The notes beneath the pieces are model-generated. The model was given only the letters and a program-made list of their open reading frames with translations. It did not search any database and was not told the DNA's origin. Of a stretch of DNA of 57,408 bases, positions 13,543-21,855 are shown in pieces. Positions within the stretch are counted from its first letter, which is position 1, and every line of letters begins with the position of its first letter. The position numbers and the translations under genes were made by a program. Source of the stretch: SZUA-448 sp964602475 (lineage in GTDB: Bacteria; Bacillota; Clostridia; Lachnospirales; Lachnospiraceae); assembly GCA_964602475.1 (NCBI GenBank), contig CAZRRN010000015.1:1-57408 (forward strand), in the 5' to 3' direction.

Positions 13543-16531
13543 AACTAAGGATAGATGCCTTAAGGCTTGTCTGCTGGGGATATTTTGTATTCTACTGCTA
13601 TGCAGCCGGCAAGAGGATGCAAAAGCAGCAGAAACATTTACCATTCAAGAAACGGAATACAGCCAGACAGTATATACAATGAGCGGAAATGAAGTATACA
13701 GAATGGAATTTACAGAGGATGGCCGATTTCGCATTATTGGGAAGCATATGGGAAGCAAGGCAAGAATCTCATATCAGACGGTTGGATTTGTGATTACAGA
13801 TTGTCCGTGTTATGGAGAGGTGGAACAATACCTTGAAGAAAAAGGAACAGCATTTGTTCTGCGATTTGATGAAATGCCGAAACAATACGTCAGCGGTGTG
13901 ACTATTGGAGACGAAAAAACGACAACCTATCTGTTCCCGGAGAGTATACTGGAGCAATGGGCTGAATGCTTTGGGCTTCAATCCGGAAAATATACAATGA
14001 AAGATTTATATATCAATAATATCTTTCGTGTAGTAGAATTCCCGGAGGGAAGAGACGGAGCCTTTGTTTATGCGGACCAAAAAGTCCATTATAACATGGA
14101 AAGTATTATAAATGCTTGTCCATGGACCAAAGCAACAAAGAATAAGCTAAAGCATTATTACGATATGAAGCTTACGATATCGGAGCAGCTGATTGCCCGT
14201 ATACAGGAAGAGTATATAGAAAATCCGGTTGCTCCGGTGAATATCCAAGAACCGGACAACCCGGACAACACAGATAACCTAAGCAACCAGGATAATCCGG
14301 ACAACCAAGACAACCAGGACACCCCGAGCAACCAAGATAATACTGGCAGCCCAGACAACCAAGATAATCCAGATAACCAAGATAACACTGACACCCCGGA
14401 CACCCAGGACAATAAAGTTGAATTATTAACGAAGCTTAATGGAAAAGTAGAAATCTGTTCCGACCGTTTCTCCTGCGAAAAAGCAATTCCGGGAGGAGAG
14501 GAAGTGTATGTTTATTTTGATATAAAGAAATATATGGGTCAATGGGGATTTCATTATATCAGCGGGACGGTTATTGTCCCTGTAACCGTGAAAAAAGAGT
14601 ATTGGTCGGCAGCAGGAGACGGTCGATGTCGTATCAGACATGAAACGGTACAGGTCAAACGGCAATATGGTTATTGGGTAATCGATAATTTTTGCATGTA
14701 TGAGCTATCCGATGTAAACATATTGAATCAAGCACTGGAGAACGGAATCATCAGTGTGCCGGTATGTTCCTCTATAGAGAATCATTCGGTTACCGCTGCT
14801 AAGCAATATGGAGAAATACAGAATCATATAATTCTGCCATGTACCGAGCTGACAATAGTAAACGGAATATTGTCGGAAGATGGAAGCATACCGGAGGAGG
14901 ATTTCATTGTGATTGCAGAACAGCAGACAGGAGCCGTTCGCGTGCATAATGACCGGCTGATCGTTGGTGGAAATATTATTCTGTCAGATGAAGAGAAGTT
15001 TCAGACGGCATCAGCACCTAGAGAAGATATTTTGCAGAATCTGTTTGCTGAAAAGCAATATAATCAATCCTCACAGATCCGTCTGAAATGTAATTTACCG
15101 AACGAAAGCTACTCTTCTCAGGGGACAGCTGTTTACAGATGTATTTTATCGACAGAAACAGAATTGAAAGAAGAACGTAAATTTCAAATAACGGAGGTTA
15201 ATCCTGTTGTTATTCATACACCGGTTGTCTGTATTCCGAAGCTTGTATGCGATAATAAAAAATATGTGCAGCTTTTATTGCCTGAGGATAATGCGGTTCC
15301 TCTTGTTATAGACCAAAATCATGAATTAAATGATTTTACTCTCTGTATTTCCGGTTATGGAGAGCACATAAAAGAGAAAGGATACGGTCTTCGGGATTAC
15401 GGGAGCGTTGTTGAAGGCTACCTGAAAATGGACGGAGGAAGAGTAAAAAACGAGGTTTGTTTTGATTTTGATATCTGGATAGATAATCAAAACGATCGAT
15501 GTGCCGACAACGATACATTTCTCGAACGTGGAATATGGTATCTTCTTGGAACCGAAACGCAGCGATTCTATTTACCGGAAAATACAAAAGAAGGTCTTTA
15601 TTCTGCGAAGGTAAGAAGTGTCGCTGCAAATGCTGCAATGGAAACCGACAGTATTAATGAACATGATGTTCAAATGTCTGCACAGGAAAGACCGAGGGAG
15701 GAAAAATCGGCTAACAGATCGCCGGTGAACTATATTGCGTTTAATACAATACAGTTTCAGGTCTCCGGGCGAATGTATGGTTTTCATATCAAAGATATTT
15801 CAGGTGCGGAATGGAAAAAGACATTTTTTAATGGATTGCGCTATTATGTCGGGAAAAACGATTCCTATGGAAATATTGTAAGAGAAAGAAACTATTTGCT
15901 TCCCTTGATAAACGGCAGTCATCCAAACTACGTTAATCGTGGAAGTCTGCGATTCGGATCGACTGTAATTTATCAAATAATAACAGTCGGAGAACAATCA
16001 AAAATCGGAAAAATAAAAATTAAAATAAACAGTCGGATTTTAAAAGACGGGCAATGGGAGAAGGTGGATCTTTACTGCCTTTCCAATGAAATTGACGGAA
16101 GACAGAAACTGACCAAAGTAAAGAATGAAAGCTGGTTGAATCAACCCTTGTCAGGTGAAAACAATGTGCAGCTTTGGGAGGGTGGCTTTGCTTTTCCTCA
16201 GATTGTATGGCCGGTTCCTCAGAATTTTCCTATCTTATTATTTGCAGCAAATCGAGGAATTGCTGCGCTTAAGGAATTATATCGAAATGCAAACTATTTG
16301 ATGGTGAATTTTGATATTATTCTTTGTAATGAGCAGGAAGATGAGATTGTTTCATATATAAATGAAGAAAATTTTATAAAGGGCTTTAACAACATGTGGA
16401 AAACAGAGGGAGCTCAGAAAAAGGCAAGAGACAGCAGTGGTATAGAGTTTACATTGGAAGATGGTGATGTTTTTATTTTTTCTGTTGGACTCTCAGATGA
16501 AAGTGATTATCGAGTTCAGTTACTGTATTAG
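13529..16531 (+). CDS. Large secreted protein of the pilus operon with Asp/Asn/Pro repeat linker
   Basis: A protein of about 1000 residues, last in the pilus operon. From the ATG at 13529 it has a typical signal peptide: basic start, hydrophobic core ACLLGIFCILLL, and a likely cleavage after AKA near residue 34. This start overlaps the previous stop by 14 bases, as in translational coupling. ATGs or other starts at 13487 and 13454 would give a long N-terminal extension; AAGGA lies 11 bases before 13487. An N-terminal domain (to about 240) is joined by a low-complexity linker of Asp, Asn, Gln and Pro (about 241-296) to a large beta-rich region with no C-terminal membrane segment or LPxTG. I do not recognise a domain. 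A pilus-associated adhesin or surface protein is inferred from position and layout. Confidence 0.6.
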   Translation: MHQTKTKDRCLKACLLGIFCILLLCSRQEDAKAAETFTIQETEYSQTVYTMSGNEVYRMEFTEDGRFRIIGKHMGSKARISYQTVGFVITDCPCYGEVEQYLEEKGTAFVLRFDEMPKQYVSGVTIGDEKTTTYLFPESILEQWAECFGLQSGKYTMKDLYINNIFRVVEFPEGRDGAFVYADQKVHYNMESIINACPWTKATKNKLKHYYDMKLTISEQLIARIQEEYIENPVAPVNIQEPDNPDNTDNLSNQDNPDNQDNQDTPSNQDNTGSPDNQDNPDNQDNTDTPDTQDNKVELLTKLNGKVEICSDRFSCEKAIPGGEEVYVYFDIKKYMGQWGFHYISGTVIVPVTVKKEYWSAAGDGRCRIRHETVQVKRQYGYWVIDNFCMYELSDVNILNQALENGIISVPVCSSIENHSVTAAKQYGEIQNHIILPCTELTIVNGILSEDGSIPEEDFIVIAEQQTGAVRVHNDRLIVGGNIILSDEEKFQTASAPREDILQNLFAEKQYNQSSQIRLKCNLPNESYSSQGTAVYRCILSTETELKEERKFQITEVNPVVIHTPVVCIPKLVCDNKKYVQLLLPEDNAVPLVIDQNHELNDFTLCISGYGEHIKEKGYGLRDYGSVVEGYLKMDGGRVKNEVCFDFDIWIDNQNDRCADNDTFLERGIWYLLGTETQRFYLPENTKEGLYSAKVRSVAANAAMETDSINEHDVQMSAQERPREEKSANRSPVNYIAFNTIQFQVSGRMYGFHIKDISGAEWKKTFFNGLRYYVGKNDSYGNIVRERNYLLPLINGSHPNYVNRGSLRFGSTVIYQIITVGEQSKIGKIKIKINSRILKDGQWEKVDLYCLSNEIDGRQKLTKVKNESWLNQPLSGENNVQLWEGGFAFPQIVWPVPQNFPILLFAANRGIAALKELYRNANYLMVNFDIILCNEQEDEIVSYINEENFIKGFNNMWKTEGAQKKARDSSGIEFTLEDGDVFIFSVGLSDESDYRVQLLY
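14250..14415 (+). repeat. Degenerate tandem repeat encoding an NPDNQDN-type linker
   Basis: Short imperfect units encoding combinations of NPDN, NQDN and DTPD make up this stretch inside the large secreted protein. The units vary at the third codon position, so the repeat is not a fresh expansion. Such regions are prone to slippage and change in length. Confidence 0.8.
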
Positions 16532-16538
16532 AGTAAAA

Positions 16539-16569
16539 ACCCCCACTCCATAATTCGGAGTGGGGGTTG
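16539..16569. terminator. Bidirectional hairpin between the pilus operon and degV
   Basis: AACCCCCACTCC (16539-16550) is the exact reverse complement of 16558-16569, with a 7-base loop. On the minus strand the stem is followed by a run of five T, so it is a good terminator for degV; on the plus strand it follows the last pilus gene within ten bases. Confidence 0.85.
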
Positions 16570-16632
16570 AAATTAGAAAGATAACTGAAGTGCTCTCAGT
16601 GCTCTCGGGACTATCGCTGTGAACACTCCTCA

Positions 16633-17496
16633 TTACCGCTGATTTCCAAAGTAGAAAAGAGCGATTGTGCCGGGACCGCTGTGTGAACCAATAGTAGGAC
16701 TTACCGGATTAATAATAAAGTTTTGTACACCGAAACGTTCCTGAACCAGATTACGGACATATTCTGCATCCTCAAGAGCATCGCCATGGCTGATAAATAC
16801 CCAGTCATTTTTACAGCCTTCAATTGCTGCACCCATATTATCTACCAATGCATTCAGTGATTTTTTTCTTCCGCGGACATTGTTCAGAGGAACAAGGCGC
16901 CCCTCGTTATCTACGTGCATAACAGGTTTTACGTTAATCAGGGTACCAAGAATAGCAATCGATTTCTTTATACGGCCGCCTCGGTGAAGATAAATCAGAT
17001 CATCTACCGTAAATTGATGACAGATATGCAGTCTGTTATTCTCAACCCATTCGGAAATCTCCTCTATTGACTTTCCTTCTTCCTTCATCTGTACAGCATA
17101 ATGAACAAGAAGTCCCTCACCGAGAGAAGCACAGAGAGAATCAATTACAATTATTTTTGCATCAGGATATGAGCTCTGAAGTTCACGACCGATAAAGGCT
17201 GCATTATTATAGCTGCTGCTCAGTGCGGAGGAAAATGCGATATGAAGAATATTGAGACCCTGATCAAGTACTTTTGTAAATGATTCACGTATCAGATCGG
17301 GATTGGAAGCCATCGTAGTCGGCGTTTCTCCATTTCTCATATGATCGTAAAAATCATGTGGCTCAAGTGTTTCTTCAACTCCATAAACAGTTTCTCCAAA
17401 TTTATAATACAACTTTTGAATCAGAAGATTATGCTCTGTAATGTAGCTTTCAGGAAAATCTGAGGTCGTCTCGGTAGAAATAATAAAATCGCGCAT
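16633..17496 (-). CDS. DegV family fatty-acid-binding protein
   Basis: A 287-residue cytoplasmic protein of the DegV (FakB-like) family, which bind a fatty acid and present it to the kinase FakA. Visible family features are TETTSDFPESYI near the N-terminus, AFSSALSSSYNN near 90, IDSLCASLGEG near 120, and the C-terminal SHSGPGTIALFYFG. The start is placed at 17496 because GGAGG lies five bases upstream and the alternative ATG at 17508 overlaps that site. The leader is long and structured and contains a motif shared with pflB. The gene is divergent from scfA. No fakA is in the window. Confidence 0.92.
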   Translation of the reverse strand: MRDFIISTETTSDFPESYITEHNLLIQKLYYKFGETVYGVEETLEPHDFYDHMRNGETPTTMASNPDLIRESFTKVLDQGLNILHIAFSSALSSSYNNAAFIGRELQSSYPDAKIIVIDSLCASLGEGLLVHYAVQMKEEGKSIEEISEWVENNRLHICHQFTVDDLIYLHRGGRIKKSIAILGTLINVKPVMHVDNEGRLVPLNNVRGRKKSLNALVDNMGAAIEGCKNDWVFISHGDALEDAEYVRNLVQERFGVQNFIINPVSPTIGSHSGPGTIALFYFGNQR

Positions 17497-17501
17497 CGCT
17501 G

Positions 17502-17567
17502 CCTCCATGCGGTGACTTATTTTTAGGAGCCGCTAATGGCAACAAGTTTGGCACCGAACAAACTTGT
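17502..17567 (-). promoter_or_regulatory. Candidate cis-regulatory RNA motif in the degV leader, shared with pflB
   Basis: Read on the minus strand: a 9-bp hairpin ACAAGTTTG/CAAACTTGT (17567-17559 with 17550-17542) with an 8-base loop TTCGGTGC; a small GCC/GGC hairpin (17540-17529); a T-then-A-rich joint; then AGTCACCGCAT (17518-17508) and the ribosome site GGAGG (17506-17502). CACCG in the tail (17514-17510) is complementary to CGGTG in the loop (17556-17552), which would make a pseudoknot three bases from the ribosome site. The same order of elements is found before pflB at 29611-29693. No known riboswitch class recognised. The role is inference; the homology is seen in the sequence. Confidence 0.65.
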
Positions 17568-17568
17568 C

Positions 17569-17595
17569 AAGTGAACGAAGGTTTGTCGTTCACTT
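17569..17595 (-). promoter_or_regulatory. 10-bp perfect hairpin in the degV leader
   Basis: AAGTGAACGA (17569-17578) pairs exactly with TCGTTCACTT (17586-17595) around a 7-base loop. It lies one base upstream (in transcript order) of the shared leader motif and may be part of the same structure. It has no counterpart before pflB. Confidence 0.55.
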
Positions 17596-17650
17596 TATCC
17601 TAAGTATTACATGTAATAATGAAAATAGCAGAACTATGTCATAAAAAACA

Positions 17651-17679
17651 CGTAATGTAGTTCTTCAAACTACATTACG
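17651..17679. promoter_or_regulatory. 12-bp palindrome over the predicted degV transcription start
   Basis: CGTAATGTAGTT (17651-17662) and its exact reverse complement (17668-17679) are separated by five bases. On the minus strand it begins one base after the predicted -10 box and covers the expected start site, a position typical of repressor operators. On the minus strand it is followed by a T run, so it also looks like a terminator hairpin. Which role applies is not clear. Confidence 0.5.
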
Positions 17680-17680
17680 G

Positions 17681-17709
17681 ATTATAACATACCAGTATAA
17701 ACATTTCAA
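17681..17709 (-). promoter_or_regulatory. Predicted sigma-A promoter of degV
   Basis: On the minus strand TTGAAA (17709-17704) and TATAAT (17686-17681) are 17 bases apart, with a perfect -10 box. The resulting leader would be about 175 bases long. Confidence 0.6.
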
Positions 17710-17729
17710 TACTGAAATAAAAAAAAGAT

Positions 17730-17757
17730 TTGCTATTTCTTAAATTCATGCTATAAT
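17730..17757 (+). promoter_or_regulatory. Predicted sigma-A promoter of scfA
   Basis: TTGCTA (17730-17735) and a perfect TATAAT (17752-17757) are 16 bases apart, about 55 bases upstream of scfA. It is divergent from the degV promoter, the two -35 boxes being about 20 bases apart. Confidence 0.65.
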
Positions 17758-17811
17758 AATCTCTAGGTTAAAAATGAGTTAATACTATATTATCATTCTA
17801 GGAGACAAACA

Positions 17812-17952
17812 ATGAAACACATTAAGACATTAAATACCAGAAACCTGAAAGATTCTGTTAAAAAGGGCGGCTGCGGTGAATGCCAGACATCCTGCCAGTC
17901 GGCTTGCAAGACTTCCTGTACAGTCGGAAATCAGAGTTGCGAGAATAAGTAA
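17812..17952 (+). CDS. scfA: SCIFF ribosomal peptide precursor (six cysteines in forty-five)
   Basis: A 46-residue ribosomally made peptide precursor, the substrate of the neighbouring radical SAM maturase. The leader KHIKTLNTRNLKDSVKKGG is followed by the Cys-rich core with Cys at 21, 24, 28, 32, 36 and 43, exactly six as the family name states. Known chemistry: ScfB forms a thioether between a core Cys and the alpha carbon of a Thr; the T-S-C, K-T-S-C positions here supply candidates. The ATG has AGGAG upstream and its own promoter. A hairpin follows before scfB. The biological role of mature SCIFF is not settled. Confidence 0.95.
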   Translation: MKHIKTLNTRNLKDSVKKGGCGECQTSCQSACKTSCTVGNQSCENK

Positions 17953-17962
17953 TCACTTACAG

Positions 17963-17994
17963 CAAGCAGCGTCGAAAGCCGCTGCTTGATTTTT
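17963..17994 (+). terminator. Hairpin terminator or attenuator between scfA and scfB
   Basis: CAAGCAGCG (17963-17971) pairs exactly with CGCTGCTTG (17980-17988), followed by ATTTTTG. It lies 10 bases past the scfA stop and 25 bases before the scfB start. Partial termination here would give more peptide than maturase. Confidence 0.75.
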
Positions 17995-18018
17995 GCACTT
18001 AAGGAAGGAATACGGAAA

Positions 18019-19443
18019 ATGATACACAGATATAAATGTAATCAATATAACATTGTACTTGATGTTAATAGTGGTATGGTACATGTTACAGATGAGATGT
18101 CATATGATATGATTGGCCTGATGGAACAGACAAGAGACCGGAAAATGGTTCTTGAGGAAATGAGAAGATTATACAAACAGCCAGAAAAAGCAGCTGTTTA
18201 TCAACAACAGGCAGAGGAAGCTTTGACAGAAGAAACTATATTAGATATATTTTCTTCTCTTTATGATGAGCTCATGACAATGATAGATAACGGAAGTCTT
18301 TTTACAGAGGATGTTTATGAACCGTATATTGATAATTTCTCTAAGCGGGAAACTGTGGTAAAAGCACTGTGCCTTCATATTGCGCATGACTGTAATCTGG
18401 CATGCAGATACTGTTTTGCTGAAGAAGGCGAATATCATGGAAGACGTGCGCTTATGAGTCTGGATGTAGGAAAACAGGCATTGGATTTTTTAGTTGCTAA
18501 TTCGGGAAACCGTAGAAATCTGGAAGTTGATTTCTTTGGCGGAGAACCGTTGATGAATTTTGAAGTTGTAAAGGAACTGGTACGTTATGGACGTGAGCTG
18601 GAAAAGACACATGACAAGCTGTTTCGTTTTACACTTACCACGAATGGTATTCTACTGAATGATGAGATTATGGAATTCGCTAATCAGGAAATGAATAATG
18701 TTGTTCTTAGTATCGATGGACGCAAGGAAGTGAATGATAGGATGCGTCCGTTCCGAAACGGAGCCGGAAGCTATGACCTGATTGTACCGAAATTTCAAAA
18801 ATTTGCCGAAAGTCGAAATCAGACAAAATATTATGTACGCGGGACTTTTACACATAATAATCTGGATTTTTCCGAAGATGTAAAACATCTGGCCGAGCTT
18901 GGATTTAAACAGATTTCAGTAGAACCGGTAGTAGCAAAAAATACAGATAGTTATGCAATTCAGCAAGAAGATCTTCCTAAAATCATGGAAGAGTATGATA
19001 AGCTTTCACAATATATTCTCGAAAAACGAAAAAAAGGAGAAGGCTTTAATTTCTTTCATTTCATGATTGATTTAAGCGGAGGTCCATGTGTTGCAAAAAG
19101 ACTGTCGGGCTGTGGCTCAGGAACGGAATACTTGGCAGTAACGCCATGGGGTGACCTCTATCCCTGTCATCAGTTTGTGGGAGAAGAGGAATTTAAGATG
19201 GGTACCGTGTATGAAGGAGTAACCAATACCGAACTTAGAGACCGATTTAAAAAACTGAATGTTTATGCAAAGGATAAATGTAGGGAATGTTTTGCCAGAT
19301 TTTACTGCAGTGGAGGATGTACTGCAAATTCATACAAGTTCCACGGAAAAATAGATGATGCCTATGACATCGGATGCGAGATGCAGCGCAAACGTATCGA
19401 ATGTGCGTTGATGATTAAAGCAGCAGAAAGCGAAGAGGAGTGA
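18019..19443 (+). CDS. scfB: SCIFF radical SAM maturase (thioether-forming, SPASM type)
   Basis: A 474-residue radical SAM enzyme that installs a Cys-Thr thioether in the SCIFF peptide. An N-terminal peptide-recognition region (about 1-90, beginning IHRYKCNQYNIVLDVNSGMVH) precedes the radical SAM core with the CxxxCxxC cluster at C125, C129 and C132. The C-terminal SPASM region shows CGSGTEYLAVTPWGDLYPCHQF and CRECFARFYCSGGC, ligands of auxiliary iron-sulfur clusters. Length fits the family. The ATG at 18019 is chosen because it follows GGAAGGA and starts the conserved sequence; a TTG at 17986 lies within the attenuator hairpin. The scfA-scfB-secDF order recurs in Clostridia as far as I know. 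Confidence 0.96.
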   Translation: MIHRYKCNQYNIVLDVNSGMVHVTDEMSYDMIGLMEQTRDRKMVLEEMRRLYKQPEKAAVYQQQAEEALTEETILDIFSSLYDELMTMIDNGSLFTEDVYEPYIDNFSKRETVVKALCLHIAHDCNLACRYCFAEEGEYHGRRALMSLDVGKQALDFLVANSGNRRNLEVDFFGGEPLMNFEVVKELVRYGRELEKTHDKLFRFTLTTNGILLNDEIMEFANQEMNNVVLSIDGRKEVNDRMRPFRNGAGSYDLIVPKFQKFAESRNQTKYYVRGTFTHNNLDFSEDVKHLAELGFKQISVEPVVAKNTDSYAIQQEDLPKIMEEYDKLSQYILEKRKKGEGFNFFHFMIDLSGGPCVAKRLSGCGSGTEYLAVTPWGDLYPCHQFVGEEEFKMGTVYEGVTNTELRDRFKKLNVYAKDKCRECFARFYCSGGCTANSYKFHGKIDDAYDIGCEMQRKRIECALMIKAAESEEE

Positions 19444-19519
19444 TCCAACCGAAATAGATTACTATTTACAGGTGGAAGCTGCCTTGAGAATAATAGATTA
19501 ATCGGAAAGGGACGTAGAA

Positions 19520-21784
19520 ATGAAAAAGGGTTGGTTACAAATCGGAGGACTGGTGCTTCTTATTGCAGTGATTGCATTTATATCCTGCTTTGGTTTTGGA
19601 GAATCGCAAGCCGGAAGTTATCATGGAGTAAAGCTCGGATTGGATCTTGCAGGTGGAGTGAGCATTACCTACAGAGCAGTTGATGATGATGTTACTGAAG
19701 AGGAAATGGAAGACGCGAGATACAAGCTGATGAAGCGAGCAGAGGCGAAAAGTACTGAATCAGCGGTATACCGTGAAGGTAATGACCGGATTAATGTTGA
19801 TATTCCAAATGTAACCGACGCGACAAAGGTTCTTGAGGAAATGGGACAGGTCGGAAGTGTTTATTTTATTTATGCACAGGGTGACGATGATGTTGCTAAT
19901 ATCGCATATAACTCAGAAACAAAAAAATATGACATTCTGACACGCAGTATGGAAGAGATTATAGTAGCCGGAAATCTTGTGCTGGACGGCTCAGATATTC
20001 AAGGCGCAGCAGCAAACATGAGTAGTCAAAATGCGATTACACAATATTATGTTGAACTGACGCTGAAGGAAAGCGGTGCGGAAAAATTCGAAACGGCAAC
20101 GGCAAAGGTAAGCAAGTATTACAGCTCATCATCATTGAATCTGAAGAATATTATTGCCATTGTATATGACGGAACGGTAGTTTGTGCGCCGATGGTACAA
20201 AATGCTATCAGTGGCAACAGTGCGGTGATTGAAGGGCAGGAATCCTATGAATCAGCACAGAATCTTGCTACAACAATTCGAATCGGAGCACTTCCTATTG
20301 AACTGGAAGAAATAAGGTCCCAGGTGGTTAGTGCAAAGCTTGGTGTTGAAGCAGTAGAAACAAGTCTGCTTGCCGGACTGATCGGCTTTATTGTACTTGT
20401 TATTTTTATGATTGTCATGTATCGTATCCCGGGCGTTGCTGCATCAATTGCATTAACGATTTATGTCGGACTGATTGTAATATTTATGAATATTTTTAAT
20501 GTTACTCTGACCTTACCGGGAATTGCAGGAATTATTCTTTCCATCGGTATGGCAGTGGATGCAAATGTTATCATTTTTACCCGTATCAAGGAGGAAATGG
20601 CAACCGGAAAGACAATCCGCTCCTGTATAAAGATCGGGTTTAAAAAAGCACAGTCGGCAATTGTTGACGGTAATGTCACAACACTGATTGCAGCAGTTGT
20701 ACTTTATCTTCGAGGTTCAGGTTCTGTCAAAGGGTTTGCGCTGACGCTTGGAATTGGTATTGTTCTTTCCATGTTTACAGCAATGGTAATTACGCATTTC
20801 ATTTTGAATGCATTTTACAGTATAGGTTTGAAATCAGAAAAACTGTTCGGAACGATTCGAGAGCAGAAGCCTCGCAGATACGTTGAAAACGGAGTTCGCT
20901 TCGCAATTCTGTCAGGAACAATTATTCTTGCTGGTATGGTAATCGCAGGAGTCAATGCCGGAAGCAAAGGAACCGTTTTTAATTACAGTCTGGATTTTGT
21001 TGGAGGAACCTCGACTTCTGTGGTATTTCCGGAAGAACTGCCGGAGGGAATCCAAGGAAATCTGGAGCTTCTTGTTTATGAAACGACCGGTAAGAATGCA
21101 GAAATTTCACTGGTTGAATCAGATAATACTGCATTAATCCGTACCACCAATCTGGAGCAGGAGGAACGTGCAGCAATCATTGACCGTCTTGTTTCTGACT
21201 TTGGAGTCGATGCTGAACAGGTTGAAAGTGAGAATATCAGTTCCGTTGTCAGCGGTGAAATGAAAAAGGATGCAATCTGGGCAACTGTGATTGCAATCAT
21301 TTATATGCTTCTTTATATCTGGATTCGGTTTAAGAATATCAACTTTGCGCTTAGTGCGGTGATTGCACTCATACATGATGTCTTAATTGTAATTGTAGTT
21401 TATATTGTTGCGAGAAACTTTATTTCGGTTGGAAGTACATTTATCGCATGTATTCTTACTATACTTGGTTATTCAATCAATGCTACAATAGTTATTTTTG
21501 ACCGGATTCGAGAGCGAATGAAGACTAAGCTGAATAAGGAGTCGACACTGGAGATTGTAAACCGTTGTATAGGTGAAACCTTCAGTAGATGTATTAATAC
21601 TTCGCTGACAACACTTTTTATGGTTGTAGCGCTTGCTGTACTTGGAAATGATACAGTACGCGAATTTGCTATTCCGCTGGTCGTTGGAATAGTTGCAGGA
21701 GGATATTCCTCTATCTGTCTTACAGGACCATTGTGGTATTTTCTTCAGAAACACATTAAGACAAAGCCGGAGAGCGAGGATTGA
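19520..21784 (+). CDS. secDF: SecDF protein-export membrane protein (fused SecD and SecF)
   Basis: A 754-residue membrane protein that uses the proton or sodium gradient to assist Sec-dependent secretion. The SecD half has an N-terminal membrane segment (about 8-24), the motif GLDLAGGVSITY near 42, the large extracytoplasmic P1 region, and a cluster of five helices including IVMYRIPGVAASIAL near 290 and GMAVDANVIIFTRIKEE near 343. The SecF half begins near 455 with its own helix, continues with NYSLDFVGGTS near 485 and ends with helices containing LGYSINATIVIFDRIRE near 653. The fusion is common in Firmicutes. It follows scfB after about 75 bases and precedes recJ. Confidence 0.96.
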   Translation: MKKGWLQIGGLVLLIAVIAFISCFGFGESQAGSYHGVKLGLDLAGGVSITYRAVDDDVTEEEMEDARYKLMKRAEAKSTESAVYREGNDRINVDIPNVTDATKVLEEMGQVGSVYFIYAQGDDDVANIAYNSETKKYDILTRSMEEIIVAGNLVLDGSDIQGAAANMSSQNAITQYYVELTLKESGAEKFETATAKVSKYYSSSSLNLKNIIAIVYDGTVVCAPMVQNAISGNSAVIEGQESYESAQNLATTIRIGALPIELEEIRSQVVSAKLGVEAVETSLLAGLIGFIVLVIFMIVMYRIPGVAASIALTIYVGLIVIFMNIFNVTLTLPGIAGIILSIGMAVDANVIIFTRIKEEMATGKTIRSCIKIGFKKAQSAIVDGNVTTLIAAVVLYLRGSGSVKGFALTLGIGIVLSMFTAMVITHFILNAFYSIGLKSEKLFGTIREQKPRRYVENGVRFAILSGTIILAGMVIAGVNAGSKGTVFNYSLDFVGGTSTSVVFPEELPEGIQGNLELLVYETTGKNAEISLVESDNTALIRTTNLEQEERAAIIDRLVSDFGVDAEQVESENISSVVSGEMKKDAIWATVIAIIYMLLYIWIRFKNINFALSAVIALIHDVLIVIVVYIVARNFISVGSTFIACILTILGYSINATIVIFDRIRERMKTKLNKESTLEIVNRCIGETFSRCINTSLTTLFMVVALAVLGNDTVREFAIPLVVGIVAGGYSSICLTGPLWYFLQKHIKTKPESED

Positions 21785-21855
21785 CGTCATTGATTTACTG
21801 TCATTCGGACGTAGAATATTAACAAGGAACCATAAATAAAGGATGAGCGATTCGC

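Noticed and set aside
14158..14412. Minus-strand ORF rich in Trp, Leu and Ser
   Set aside because: It is the antisense reading of the Asp/Asn/Pro repeat linker; low complexity keeps the opposite frame open.
14250..14415. CRISPR-like array
   Set aside because: The repeats are short, contiguous, degenerate and in frame inside a gene; there are no spacers or cas genes.
17986..18018. TTG start for scfB
   Set aside because: It lies within the attenuator hairpin and adds non-conserved codons; the ATG at 18019 fits better.
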